DNA from: an uncultured Duganella sp.
Lineage (GTDB): Bacteria; Pseudomonadota; Gammaproteobacteria; Burkholderiales; Burkholderiaceae
Length of the DNA stretch: 12,396 bases
NCBI GenBank assembly: GCA_946482635.1
Contig: CAMLSG010000162.1
Span: 1-12,396, forward strand
Reading direction: 5' to 3'
The position numbers were made by a program, and so were the translations under genes. Positions 4,657-11,261 of this stretch are shown piece after piece (position 1 is the first letter of the stretch; each line of letters begins with the position of its first letter). The notes below the pieces were generated by a model, which worked only from the letters and a program-made list of their open reading frames with translations, searched no databases and was not told the origin of the DNA.

Positions 4657-7113
4657 TCAGAAGCGGTAGGCCAGCGACAGTTCCCAGCTGCGGCCGAACA
4701 ATGGACGGGCGTTGATCGGGCCGCTGCCGCCCGTGGTCAGGCGCGAGTTGCCTTCGGTCAGGCCAAGCTCGTTGGTAATGTTGTTGCCGCTCAGGCGGAT
4801 CTCGATCTTGTCGCCGATGGTGTACAGCGCGCCCAGGTCCACCGTCTTGTACGAAGGCAGGTATTGCAGGTTGGACTGGTCGGCCCAGCGGTCGCCCACA
4901 TAGGTGTAGGTGCCGTACAGCTTGAGCGAATTGTTTTCGCCCATCGGGATGCGGTAGGTCGGCGTGAAGCGGTACTGCAGCTTCGGCTGGCGCTGCACCA
5001 GCTTGCCTTCGGTCAGCGGATTATCCTTGTATTTGGAATCCTGCCAGTTGCCGGACAGGCTCAGCGACAGGTCGCGGATCGGGCGCACCGCCAGTTCCAC
5101 TTCCACGCCATCGCCCTTGGAACCGGACACCGAGTTCAGGATGGTGCCGTTCGACAGGATCTGCTGGAAGGCGATGCCTTCGAAGTCGGTGTGGAAGTAG
5201 TTGATGTAGGCGCTGTACAACTGGCCCGCCGTCTTGAAGCCCACTTCGTATTGCTTGATCTTCGGCGTCGGCAGGAAGCTGCGGTCGTCCACCTTGGCCT
5301 GGGTGCCGGCATTGCGCAGGTCGTCGAAGGCGATGAAGGTGTGGCCCATATTGGCGCGGGCGAACACGCTCATGTCCTTGGCCAGCTTGTAGTTGCCGCC
5401 GACGGTGAAGCTGTTGGCGGAGTCGGTGCGGCTCAACGCGGTATTGGAGCCGGTCGGCATCGAGGTGTTGTTGTTGTAGACGGTCAGCGGATTGTTGTCG
5501 GTGTCACCGGAAGCCAGGTTGGAGATCGTCGCATCCAGTTTCTGGCGCTCGCGGCGCACGCCACCATCGATCTTGATCCTGTCGTTGACCTTCCATTCGT
5601 TGGCGATGTACAGCGCCGTATTGCTGCCGTCATAGGAAGCGACCGGGGCGTAGAACACGCTGCCATCCTTGCCGTTGTTGGAAACAATGACGCCGTTGTC
5701 CAGCTTGACGTTGATCAGGCGCGCATTCGGCACGGCCGTCATCAGGTGGCTGCTGCCCAGGTACCAGACGTCGTCCGACGAGTAGTTGGCAAAGTAGCCG
5801 CCCACGGTCAGGGTGTTGTCCTTGATCCATTCCTTGCTGACGCGGATCTCGTCGGTGAAGGATTTGAGTTTCTTTTCGACTGCCCACAGGCCGGCCTGCA
5901 CCACCTGCTGGTCGCCGGCAACCGGCGTGCCATCCAGGTAGGTAGCGGTGGCGGTGCTGCCGCCATTTGCTGCCAGCGCGGCAGTGTTGTAAGCCGACAT
6001 CGCCAGCGGGTTGTTACCGGTGAACATGGCGATGGTGTTCAGGTCGCCGTCGAAATGGTTGAACTTGTTGGAGACGTTCCAGCCATTGAAGTCCTGTTCG
6101 AACTCCATGCCCAGCACGGTGGATTTCAGGCCGCGGCCGTCGCCCAGGTCGTAATTGAGGGTCTTGCCCGGCGCGGCTTCCACGGTGAAGCGGCGCATTT
6201 CGTTGCTCATCAGCGTGCCCTTGAGCGGATCGAAGCCCGGGAATTCGGTGATGGTGCGGCCTTCATCGCTGGAGATCAGCGGCACGCCGGTATAGAAGGC
6301 ATTCTTGTCGTCGGTGCGGCGCACGTAGAAGGTCGCTTCGCCCTGGTCCAGCTTGCGGGTCAGGGTAGCGGTGACCTGGCCGCCGTCATCGGAAGGGAAG
6401 CCGGAATCGCGCACGCCGTGGGTGTTGCGGTAGAAGCCGCCGATGGTGCCGTACCAGCCATCGGAAATCTTGCCGCCATAGAAGACGTCAATGCGGCGCA
6501 GCTCACCAGTGCCGGTGGTGAAACGCACCGAGCCTTCCGGCGTATCGCTGCCTTTTTTCAGGATGAAGTTCATGGTCGCGCCCGGCTGGCCGCTGGAGAA
6601 GATGGTGCTCGGGCCGCCGCGCAGCACTTCCACGCGTTCGATGGTGTCATCGAGGCGGAAGGCGGAGGAGCCTTCGAAGAAGGACAGGGTGGACACCGGA
6701 TACAGCGGATTGCCCTGCATTTGCACCGACACGAACGGCGAATCGGAGCCGGACGGGAAGCCGCGCACCTGGATATTGGCGCCGGACTGGCCGCCGGTCG
6801 ATTCGGCAAAGGCGCCGGGCACCAGCTTCATCACGTCGGCGGTGCTGATCGGGGCGGCTTGCTTGAGTTGTTCTTCCGACGCGGTGGTGATGGAGAAGGC
6901 GGAGTCCAGCTTGCGCACGCCGCGGGCCGAGGCCACGCCGGTCACGACCACTTGCTGGATTTCTTTCTGGACGGCGGCGTCTGCCGCAGCCGGGGCTGGC
7001 GCGGCTTCCGCCGTGGCTGGCTGGCCTTCCTGTTCCGCGGCCTGGGCCTGGCCAATCAAGGTCAGTACAGCGATGGAAATGGACGACAACAGGAACTTCC
7101 GATGGTTTTTCAT
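4657..7113 (-). CDS. TonB-dependent outer-membrane receptor, probably for an alpha-glucoside
   Basis: This 818-residue protein has a signal peptide (MKNHRKFLLSSISIAVLTLI up to AQA), an Ala/Pro-rich linker, a TonB-box-like stretch (QQVVVTG), a plug domain (residues 50-180, with VRGF, IERVEVLRGGPSTIFSSG and GATMNFILKK), and a 22-strand-type beta-barrel ending in the outer-membrane signature SLAYRF with terminal Phe. There is no STN signalling domain. ATG 7113 is chosen because the signal peptide starts there; in-frame codons upstream to 7311 run through operators and promoter. The plug resembles siderophore receptors, but the divergent LacI regulator, shared operators and neighbouring GH65/PgmB/MFS genes point to sugar uptake, most likely maltose or a related alpha-glucobiose. 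It has its own terminator. Substrate is inferred from context. Confidence 0.93.
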   Translation of the reverse strand: MKNHRKFLLSSISIAVLTLIGQAQAAEQEGQPATAEAAPAPAAADAAVQKEIQQVVVTGVASARGVRKLDSAFSITTASEEQLKQAAPISTADVMKLVPGAFAESTGGQSGANIQVRGFPSGSDSPFVSVQMQGNPLYPVSTLSFFEGSSAFRLDDTIERVEVLRGGPSTIFSSGQPGATMNFILKKGSDTPEGSVRFTTGTGELRRIDVFYGGKISDGWYGTIGGFYRNTHGVRDSGFPSDDGGQVTATLTRKLDQGEATFYVRRTDDKNAFYTGVPLISSDEGRTITEFPGFDPLKGTLMSNEMRRFTVEAAPGKTLNYDLGDGRGLKSTVLGMEFEQDFNGWNVSNKFNHFDGDLNTIAMFTGNNPLAMSAYNTAALAANGGSTATATYLDGTPVAGDQQVVQAGLWAVEKKLKSFTDEIRVSKEWIKDNTLTVGGYFANYSSDDVWYLGSSHLMTAVPNARLINVKLDNGVIVSNNGKDGSVFYAPVASYDGSNTALYIANEWKVNDRIKIDGGVRRERQKLDATISNLASGDTDNNPLTVYNNNTSMPTGSNTALSRTDSANSFTVGGNYKLAKDMSVFARANMGHTFIAFDDLRNAGTQAKVDDRSFLPTPKIKQYEVGFKTAGQLYSAYINYFHTDFEGIAFQQILSNGTILNSVSGSKGDGVEVELAVRPIRDLSLSLSGNWQDSKYKDNPLTEGKLVQRQPKLQYRFTPTYRIPMGENNSLKLYGTYTYVGDRWADQSNLQYLPSYKTVDLGALYTIGDKIEIRLSGNNITNELGLTEGNSRLTTGGSGPINARPLFGRSWELSLAYRF

Positions 7114-7161
7114 ACGTGTCTCTTCTTTCGTTTTATGTGATTCGGCTTCCAAGGCCTGACC

Positions 7162-7190
7162 ATTGAAACAAGAAATGATATCGATGTCAA
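7162..7190 (-). promoter_or_regulatory. Predicted promoter of the TonB-dependent receptor gene
   Basis: On the minus strand, a perfect consensus TTGACA (7190-7185) is followed after 17 nt by TTCAAT (7167-7162, 4/6). Transcription would begin near 7155, giving a leader of about 42 nt to ATG 7113. The operator at 7174-7191 covers the -35 and most of the spacer, so repressor binding would exclude polymerase. Confidence 0.6.
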
Positions 7191-7191
7191 T
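7174..7191. promoter_or_regulatory. LacI-family operator 1, receptor-proximal
   Basis: AATGATATCGATGTCAAT is a CG-centred near-palindrome (14 of 18 positions symmetric) with the right half ATCGATGTCA shared with operator 2. The centre lies between 7182 and 7183, and it overlaps the -35 of the receptor promoter. Size and CG centre are typical of LacI-family sites. The regulator encoded next door is the obvious candidate to bind. Confidence 0.75.
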
Positions 7192-7194
7192 CGA

Positions 7195-7212
7195 AATGTT
7201 ATCGATGTCATT
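7195..7212. promoter_or_regulatory. LacI-family operator 2, regulator-proximal
   Basis: AATGTTATCGATGTCATT is a second CG-centred near-palindrome (14 of 18 symmetric), centre between 7203 and 7204, exactly 21 bp (two helical turns) from operator 1. The 11-bp block TATCGATGTCA is identical in both copies (7179-7189 and 7200-7210). Together they imply a consensus near AATGACATCGATGTCATT. Confidence 0.75.
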
Positions 7213-7215
7213 TTG

Positions 7216-7245
7216 TTGTTGCAGGGATTGGAAATCTGTCATAAT
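7216..7245 (+). promoter_or_regulatory. Predicted extended -10 promoter of the lacI-type gene
   Basis: CATAAT (7240-7245, 5/6) is preceded by TGT (7237-7239), an extended -10 arrangement; a poor TTGTTG (7216-7221) lies 18 nt upstream. The hexamer ends 7 nt before ATG 7253, so the transcript would begin at or next to the start codon. Confidence 0.45.
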
Positions 7246-7252
7246 GCCCCGC

Positions 7253-8230
7253 ATGGCTGTCAATAAAACTATGGAAGACCTCGCCAAACTGGCAGGGGTT
7301 TCGAAAATCACCGTGTCGCGCGCCCTGCGTGGTAGTCCCCTCGTAACGGAAGAAACGCGGGAGAAAGTGCGCCAGATCGCGGAAGCCCAGGGCTACCGCC
7401 TGAACGTGAGCGCACGCAACCTGCGCATGGGGCGTTCGTACTCGGTGGCAGTTGTGGTGGAAATGACACCCGAAAAGGGCCGGCCCATGTCCGACCCTTA
7501 CCCGCTGGAACTGCTGGGCGGGATCACGCAGGAGCTGACGACAGCCGGCTACAGCGTGGTGCTGACCTCGCGCCAGTTGCTGGATACCGCCCCGGTGCAA
7601 GGTGCCGACGGCTTGATCCTGCTGGGCCAGGGGTCGCATGGCGAAGCGGTGACCGCGCTCAAAAAGCGCAGCCAGCCGCTGGTGGTGTGGGGCGCGCCGG
7701 ATGCGGGCTCCGATACCGTGGTGGTCGGCAGTGACAACCGCAAAGGCGGTATCAGTGTCGCCCAGCGCTTCATCGAACTGGGGCGCAAGAAAGTGTTGTT
7801 CCTTGGCGACGTAGACCACGCCGAGGTGCAGGAACGCTGCGCGGGCTTCATCGACGCGCTGGGAGGGCAGGGTAGCGTGCACATCATGCGGCCGAAGGCG
7901 TTTACCTTTGAAGCCGGCTTTGATTGCGTAGATTCCCTGCTGAAGAAGAAGGGCTTGTCGTTCGACGGCGTGTTTGCCGCCAGCGACTTGCTGGCGATGG
8001 GCGCGATCCGAGCGCTGGCCGAGCGCGACGTGCGCGTGCCGGAGCAGGTCTCGGTCATCGGCTACGACGATACGCCGGGCGCAGTGAGCTTCGTGCCGCC
8101 GCTGTCCAGCGTGCACCAGTACCTGCGCGATGGCGGCGTGCTGTTGGCGAAGAAGATGCTGGACTTGCTGGAGGGGCGTCCCGTGACTTCCGAAACCTTG
8201 CCGACCGCGCTTATCGTGCGGGCTACTTAA
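7253..8230 (+). CDS. LacI-family transcriptional regulator of the alpha-glucoside locus
   Basis: This 325-residue protein has the LacI helix-turn-helix and hinge at residues 7-62 (TMEDLAKLAGVSKITVSRAL, then EKVRQIAEAQGYRLNVSARNLRMG), followed by a periplasmic-binding-protein-like sugar-sensing domain (DGLILLGQG, KVLFLGDVDHAEVQERCAGF, FDGVFAASDLLAMGAI, VSVIGYDDTPGAVSFVPPLS). It should repress the divergent receptor gene and probably its own operon through the two operators in the gap, and release them on binding a sugar from the pathway. The start is uncertain: ATG 7253 fits a leaderless message, ATG 7244 adds three residues with a poor ribosome site, and ATG 7163 would place the operators inside the gene and is unlikely. 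The phosphorylase gene follows after 50 bp. Confidence 0.94.
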   Translation: MAVNKTMEDLAKLAGVSKITVSRALRGSPLVTEETREKVRQIAEAQGYRLNVSARNLRMGRSYSVAVVVEMTPEKGRPMSDPYPLELLGGITQELTTAGYSVVLTSRQLLDTAPVQGADGLILLGQGSHGEAVTALKKRSQPLVVWGAPDAGSDTVVVGSDNRKGGISVAQRFIELGRKKVLFLGDVDHAEVQERCAGFIDALGGQGSVHIMRPKAFTFEAGFDCVDSLLKKKGLSFDGVFAASDLLAMGAIRALAERDVRVPEQVSVIGYDDTPGAVSFVPPLSSVHQYLRDGGVLLAKKMLDLLEGRPVTSETLPTALIVRAT

Positions 8231-8246
8231 AAATTTTTTATACCGA

Positions 8247-8264
8247 ATCCAAACCGGTTTGAAT
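8247..8264. promoter_or_regulatory. CG-centred palindrome ahead of the GH65 gene, possible second operator type
   Basis: ATCCAAACCGGTTTGAAT is symmetric at 16 of 18 positions with a perfect 12-bp core CAAACCGGTTTG. It lies in the AT-rich 50-bp gap after the lacI-type gene. Its sequence differs from the two operators at 7174-7212, although its geometry is LacI-like. No good -35/-10 pair is visible around it (a TATACC at 8239-8244 is the best -10 candidate). Confidence 0.5.
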
Positions 8265-8270
8265 GAAAAG

Positions 8271-8274
8271 AAGG
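8271..8274 (+). promoter_or_regulatory. Shine-Dalgarno site that sets the GH65 start
   Basis: AAGG, in the longer purine run AAAAGAAGG, lies 6 nt before ATG 8281. The in-frame ATG at 8275 touches it and the ATG at 8263 precedes it, so 8281 is the best-supported start. Confidence 0.65.
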
Positions 8275-8280
8275 ATGAAG

Positions 8281-10593
8281 ATGCAGCACACTTACCCCCT
8301 CGATGCCTGGCGTATCCGCGAAACATCCTTCGATGAGGCGTCAAATTTCCTGGACGAGACCCTGTTCGCGCTGGGCAATGGCTACATCGGCCTGCGCGGC
8401 ACGCCGGAAGAAGGCTATGCCGGCGCGGCCGGCACTTCGCTGGACGGCACCTACCTGAACGGCTTCTACGAATCGGAGCCGATCCAGTACCCTGAAAACG
8501 CTTATGGCCTGGCGCGCAACAACCAGTTCATGCTGAACGTGCCGAACGCCAAGGGCATCGCGCTGTGGGTGGGCGAGGAGCGTTTCGACCTGCTGCAGGG
8601 CCGGGTGGAGAGCTACGAGCGCCGGCTCGACTTCCGCACCGGCCTGCTGGAGCGCGACATCGTGTGGCAAGCGCCTTCCGGCCGCCGCGTGGCTGTACGC
8701 AGCCGCCGCCTGGTCAGCTTCGCCAGCAAGCACCTGTTTGCGATCGAGTTCACGGTGACGCCGCTGGGTTTCGATGGCGCCCTGCGCCTGGAATGCACGG
8801 TCGACGGCGTGGTGCGCAACCTGGAGGCAGGCGACGACCCGCGTGTCGGTTCGGCGACAACCGGCCCCGCGCTGGCGCTGGCCGGCACTGAACTGGCGCC
8901 GCATTTCGCCGCCCTGCAGCAGCGCACCCACAACAGCGGCTTCACGCTGGTGACGGCCGCCGCCCAGGTCATCGATGCGCAGCACGATTTCGCGCAGCGT
9001 GCCGAAGGCTCGCGCCTGGTGCAGTCATACTCGGTTGACGCCCACGACGGGCAAGCCGTGCGGCTGGTGAAGTACGGCTGCTATGTCAGCTCGCGCGACT
9101 ACGCTGAAGACGAGTTGATGGCGCGTTCGCGCGCCGAACTGGAAGCGGCGCGCGGCCTGGGCTTCGACAAGCTGGCTGCGCAGCAGGAGGCCTACCTGGC
9201 GGACTTCTGGGCGCAGGCCGACGTGGAAGTGGCGGGCGACGACGCGCTCCAGCAAGGCATCCGCTTCAACCAGTTCCACCTGCTGCAGTCGGTGGGCCGC
9301 GACGGCAAGACCAATATTTCGGCCAAGGGCGTGACGGGCGAAGGCTATGAAGGGCACTACTTCTGGGACACGGAGATCTACATCTTCCCCTTCTTCCTGT
9401 ACAACAAACCTGAAATCGCCCGCAAGCTGCTGGAGTACCGCTACGCCGGCTTGCCGGCAGCGCGCGAACGTGCACGCCAGATGTCGCATGCCAAAGGCGC
9501 GCTGTACCCATGGCGCACCATCGCCGGCGAGGAGTGCTCGGCCTATTTCCCGGCCGGTACTGCTCAGTACCACATCAATGCCGACGTGGCTTATTCCATC
9601 AAGCAGTACATGGACGCCACCGGCGACGATGCCTACCTGCTCCAGTACGGCGCCGAGATCCTGCTTGAGACTGCGCGAATCTGGCTGGGCATCGGCAGTT
9701 ACAACCGCGCCGGTGCATTCGTGATCAATGAAGTGACCGGCCCGGATGAATACACCGCGCTGGTGAATAACAACTACTACACCAATGCGATGGCCAGGCT
9801 GCACATGCAGTTTGCCGTCTCGGCCGCCGATCGCATCGCGCGCGAGCATCCGCTCGAGTGGGCACGCATTTCGGCCGCCGTGGCGCTGGCAGATGGCGAG
9901 CTGGAAGAACTGCGCCGCGCCGCCGCCGCGATGCTGCTACCATACGACGCGACACTCGGCATCCACCCGCAGGATGACAGCTTCCTCGACAAGAAAGTGT
10001 GGGATTTTGCGAACACGCCAGCCGATAAATACCCGCTGCTGTTGAACTACCACCCGATGGTGATCTACCGCCACCAGGTCTGCAAGCAGGCCGACGTGGT
10101 GCTGGCGCTGCTGCTGTTGAGCGAACAGTTCACGCTGGAAGACAAAAAGCGCGACTTCGACTATTACGAAGCGGTGACGACGCACGATTCCTCGCTGTCG
10201 TCCTGCATCTTCAGCATCATCGCCTCCGAAGTGGGGTATGAGGGCAAGGCGTACGACTACTTCATGGAAACCGCGCGCCTCGACCTGGACAACACGCACG
10301 GCAATACCCATTACGGCGTGCACACCGCCGCCATGGCCGGCACCTGGCTCGGCGTGGCGTATGGTTTTGGCGGCATGCGCGTGGTGAACGGCGAGGTGCG
10401 CTTCGCGCCCACGCTGCCGAAGCAATGGCAGCACTACCAGTTCCGCATCCACCTGCATGGCAGCCTGCTGCAGGTGCGCGTCAGCACTGGCCGCACCCAA
10501 TACACGCTGCTGCGCGGCGAGGCGCTGTCCTTCCAGCACCGCGGCGCGCCCGTCACCGTTACCCCGGCAGCGCCGGTACAGGAGCTTGCATGA
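8281..10593 (+). CDS. GH65 alpha-glucobiose phosphorylase, probably maltose phosphorylase type
   Basis: This 770-residue cytoplasmic protein shows the GH65 layout: an N-terminal beta-sandwich to about 260 (YPLDAWRI, ETLFALGNGYIGLRG), a helical (alpha/alpha)6 barrel at about 300-690, and a small C-terminal beta domain to about 755. In the barrel are FWDTE (361-365), VTGPDEYT with the general-acid Glu490, the phosphate-site loop THDSSLSS (634-641) and THYGVHTAAMAG (H677, H681). Retention of the Ser-Ser/His phosphate site argues for inverting phosphorolysis rather than hydrolysis: disaccharide plus phosphate gives glucose plus beta-glucose-1-phosphate. The next gene, beta-phosphoglucomutase, overlaps by 4 bp (ATGA) and uses that product. 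Maltose is the commonest substrate; kojibiose, nigerose or trehalose cannot be excluded from sequence alone. An upstream ATG 8263 would add six residues. Confidence 0.93.
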   Translation: MQHTYPLDAWRIRETSFDEASNFLDETLFALGNGYIGLRGTPEEGYAGAAGTSLDGTYLNGFYESEPIQYPENAYGLARNNQFMLNVPNAKGIALWVGEERFDLLQGRVESYERRLDFRTGLLERDIVWQAPSGRRVAVRSRRLVSFASKHLFAIEFTVTPLGFDGALRLECTVDGVVRNLEAGDDPRVGSATTGPALALAGTELAPHFAALQQRTHNSGFTLVTAAAQVIDAQHDFAQRAEGSRLVQSYSVDAHDGQAVRLVKYGCYVSSRDYAEDELMARSRAELEAARGLGFDKLAAQQEAYLADFWAQADVEVAGDDALQQGIRFNQFHLLQSVGRDGKTNISAKGVTGEGYEGHYFWDTEIYIFPFFLYNKPEIARKLLEYRYAGLPAARERARQMSHAKGALYPWRTIAGEECSAYFPAGTAQYHINADVAYSIKQYMDATGDDAYLLQYGAEILLETARIWLGIGSYNRAGAFVINEVTGPDEYTALVNNNYYTNAMARLHMQFAVSAADRIAREHPLEWARISAAVALADGELEELRRAAAAMLLPYDATLGIHPQDDSFLDKKVWDFANTPADKYPLLLNYHPMVIYRHQVCKQADVVLALLLLSEQFTLEDKKRDFDYYEAVTTHDSSLSSCIFSIIASEVGYEGKAYDYFMETARLDLDNTHGNTHYGVHTAAMAGTWLGVAYGFGGMRVVNGEVRFAPTLPKQWQHYQFRIHLHGSLLQVRVSTGRTQYTLLRGEALSFQHRGAPVTVTPAAPVQELA

Positions 10594-11261
10594 AAGCCGT
10601 AATCTTCGACCTGGATGGCGTGATCACCGATACCGCCCACTACCACTTCCTCGCCTGGCAACAGCTGGCGCAGTCGCAGCAGGTGCACTTTGACGAAGCC
10701 TTCAACGAAAACCTGAAAGGCATCGACCGCATGGGTTCACTGGAGCTGATCCTGGCCGGCGCGCCGCGCGCTTACAGCGATGCGGAAAAGCTGGCGCTGG
10801 CCGACACCAAGAATGAGCACTACAAAACGCTCATCGCGGAAATGTCGCCGGCCGATTTGCTGCCCGGCGCAGTGGAAGCGCTCGACTGGTGCCGCGCGCA
10901 AGGCTTGAAGGTGGGCCTTGCGTCGGTGAGCAAGAACGCCTTCACGGTGCTGGAAAGCCTCGGCATCACTGACAAGTTCGACTATGTCGTAGACGCGGCG
11001 ACGATCGCGCGCGGCAAGCCCGATCCCGAAATCTTCCTGCGCGCTGCGTCGGAACTGGGCGTAGACCCGGCCGATTGCGTTGGCGTGGAGGACGCCGTTG
11101 CCGGCGTGACCGCCATCAAGGCGGCCGGCATGGTTGCCATCGGCGTAGGCCAGGCGGCCACGCTGTGGCAGGCAGACACGGTGATCCCGGGCCTGGAACA
11201 ATTCAAAAATATAATGGAGACACTATGCAAAACCGGCGCATCACCTGGGTCCTGTTCCTGA
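10590..11261 (+). CDS. pgmB: Beta-phosphoglucomutase (HAD superfamily)
   Basis: This 223-residue enzyme converts beta-glucose-1-phosphate to glucose-6-phosphate and so feeds the product of the upstream phosphorylase into glycolysis. All HAD motifs are present: DLDGVITDT with nucleophile D7 and acid/base D9, LASVSKN (S112, S114, K115), RGKPDPEIF (K143) and VGVEDAVAGV (E167, D168). The cap carries LKGIDR with R47, the phosphate-gripping Arg of beta-PGMs; numbering is two less than the Lactococcus enzyme as I recall it. The start is ATG 10590, preceded by AGGAG (10580-10584) with 5-nt spacing and overlapping the GH65 stop by ATGA, which suggests translational coupling. Its last 37 bp overlap the transporter gene in another frame, and its C-terminal residues after about 208 look unconserved. 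Confidence 0.95.
   Translation: MKAVIFDLDGVITDTAHYHFLAWQQLAQSQQVHFDEAFNENLKGIDRMGSLELILAGAPRAYSDAEKLALADTKNEHYKTLIAEMSPADLLPGAVEALDWCRAQGLKVGLASVSKNAFTVLESLGITDKFDYVVDAATIARGKPDPEIFLRAASELGVDPADCVGVEDAVAGVTAIKAAGMVAIGVGQAATLWQADTVIPGLEQFKNIMETLCKTGASPGSCS

Noticed and set aside
4864..7140. 758-codon open frame on the plus strand, antisense to the receptor gene
   Set aside because: It is rich in His, Gly, Ala and Val, has no recognisable domain or ribosome site, and mirrors the well-defined receptor gene; long antisense frames are common in GC-rich DNA.
7114..7311. N-terminal extension of the receptor to 7311
   Set aside because: It would run through both operators and the promoter and bury the signal peptide that starts at Met 7113.
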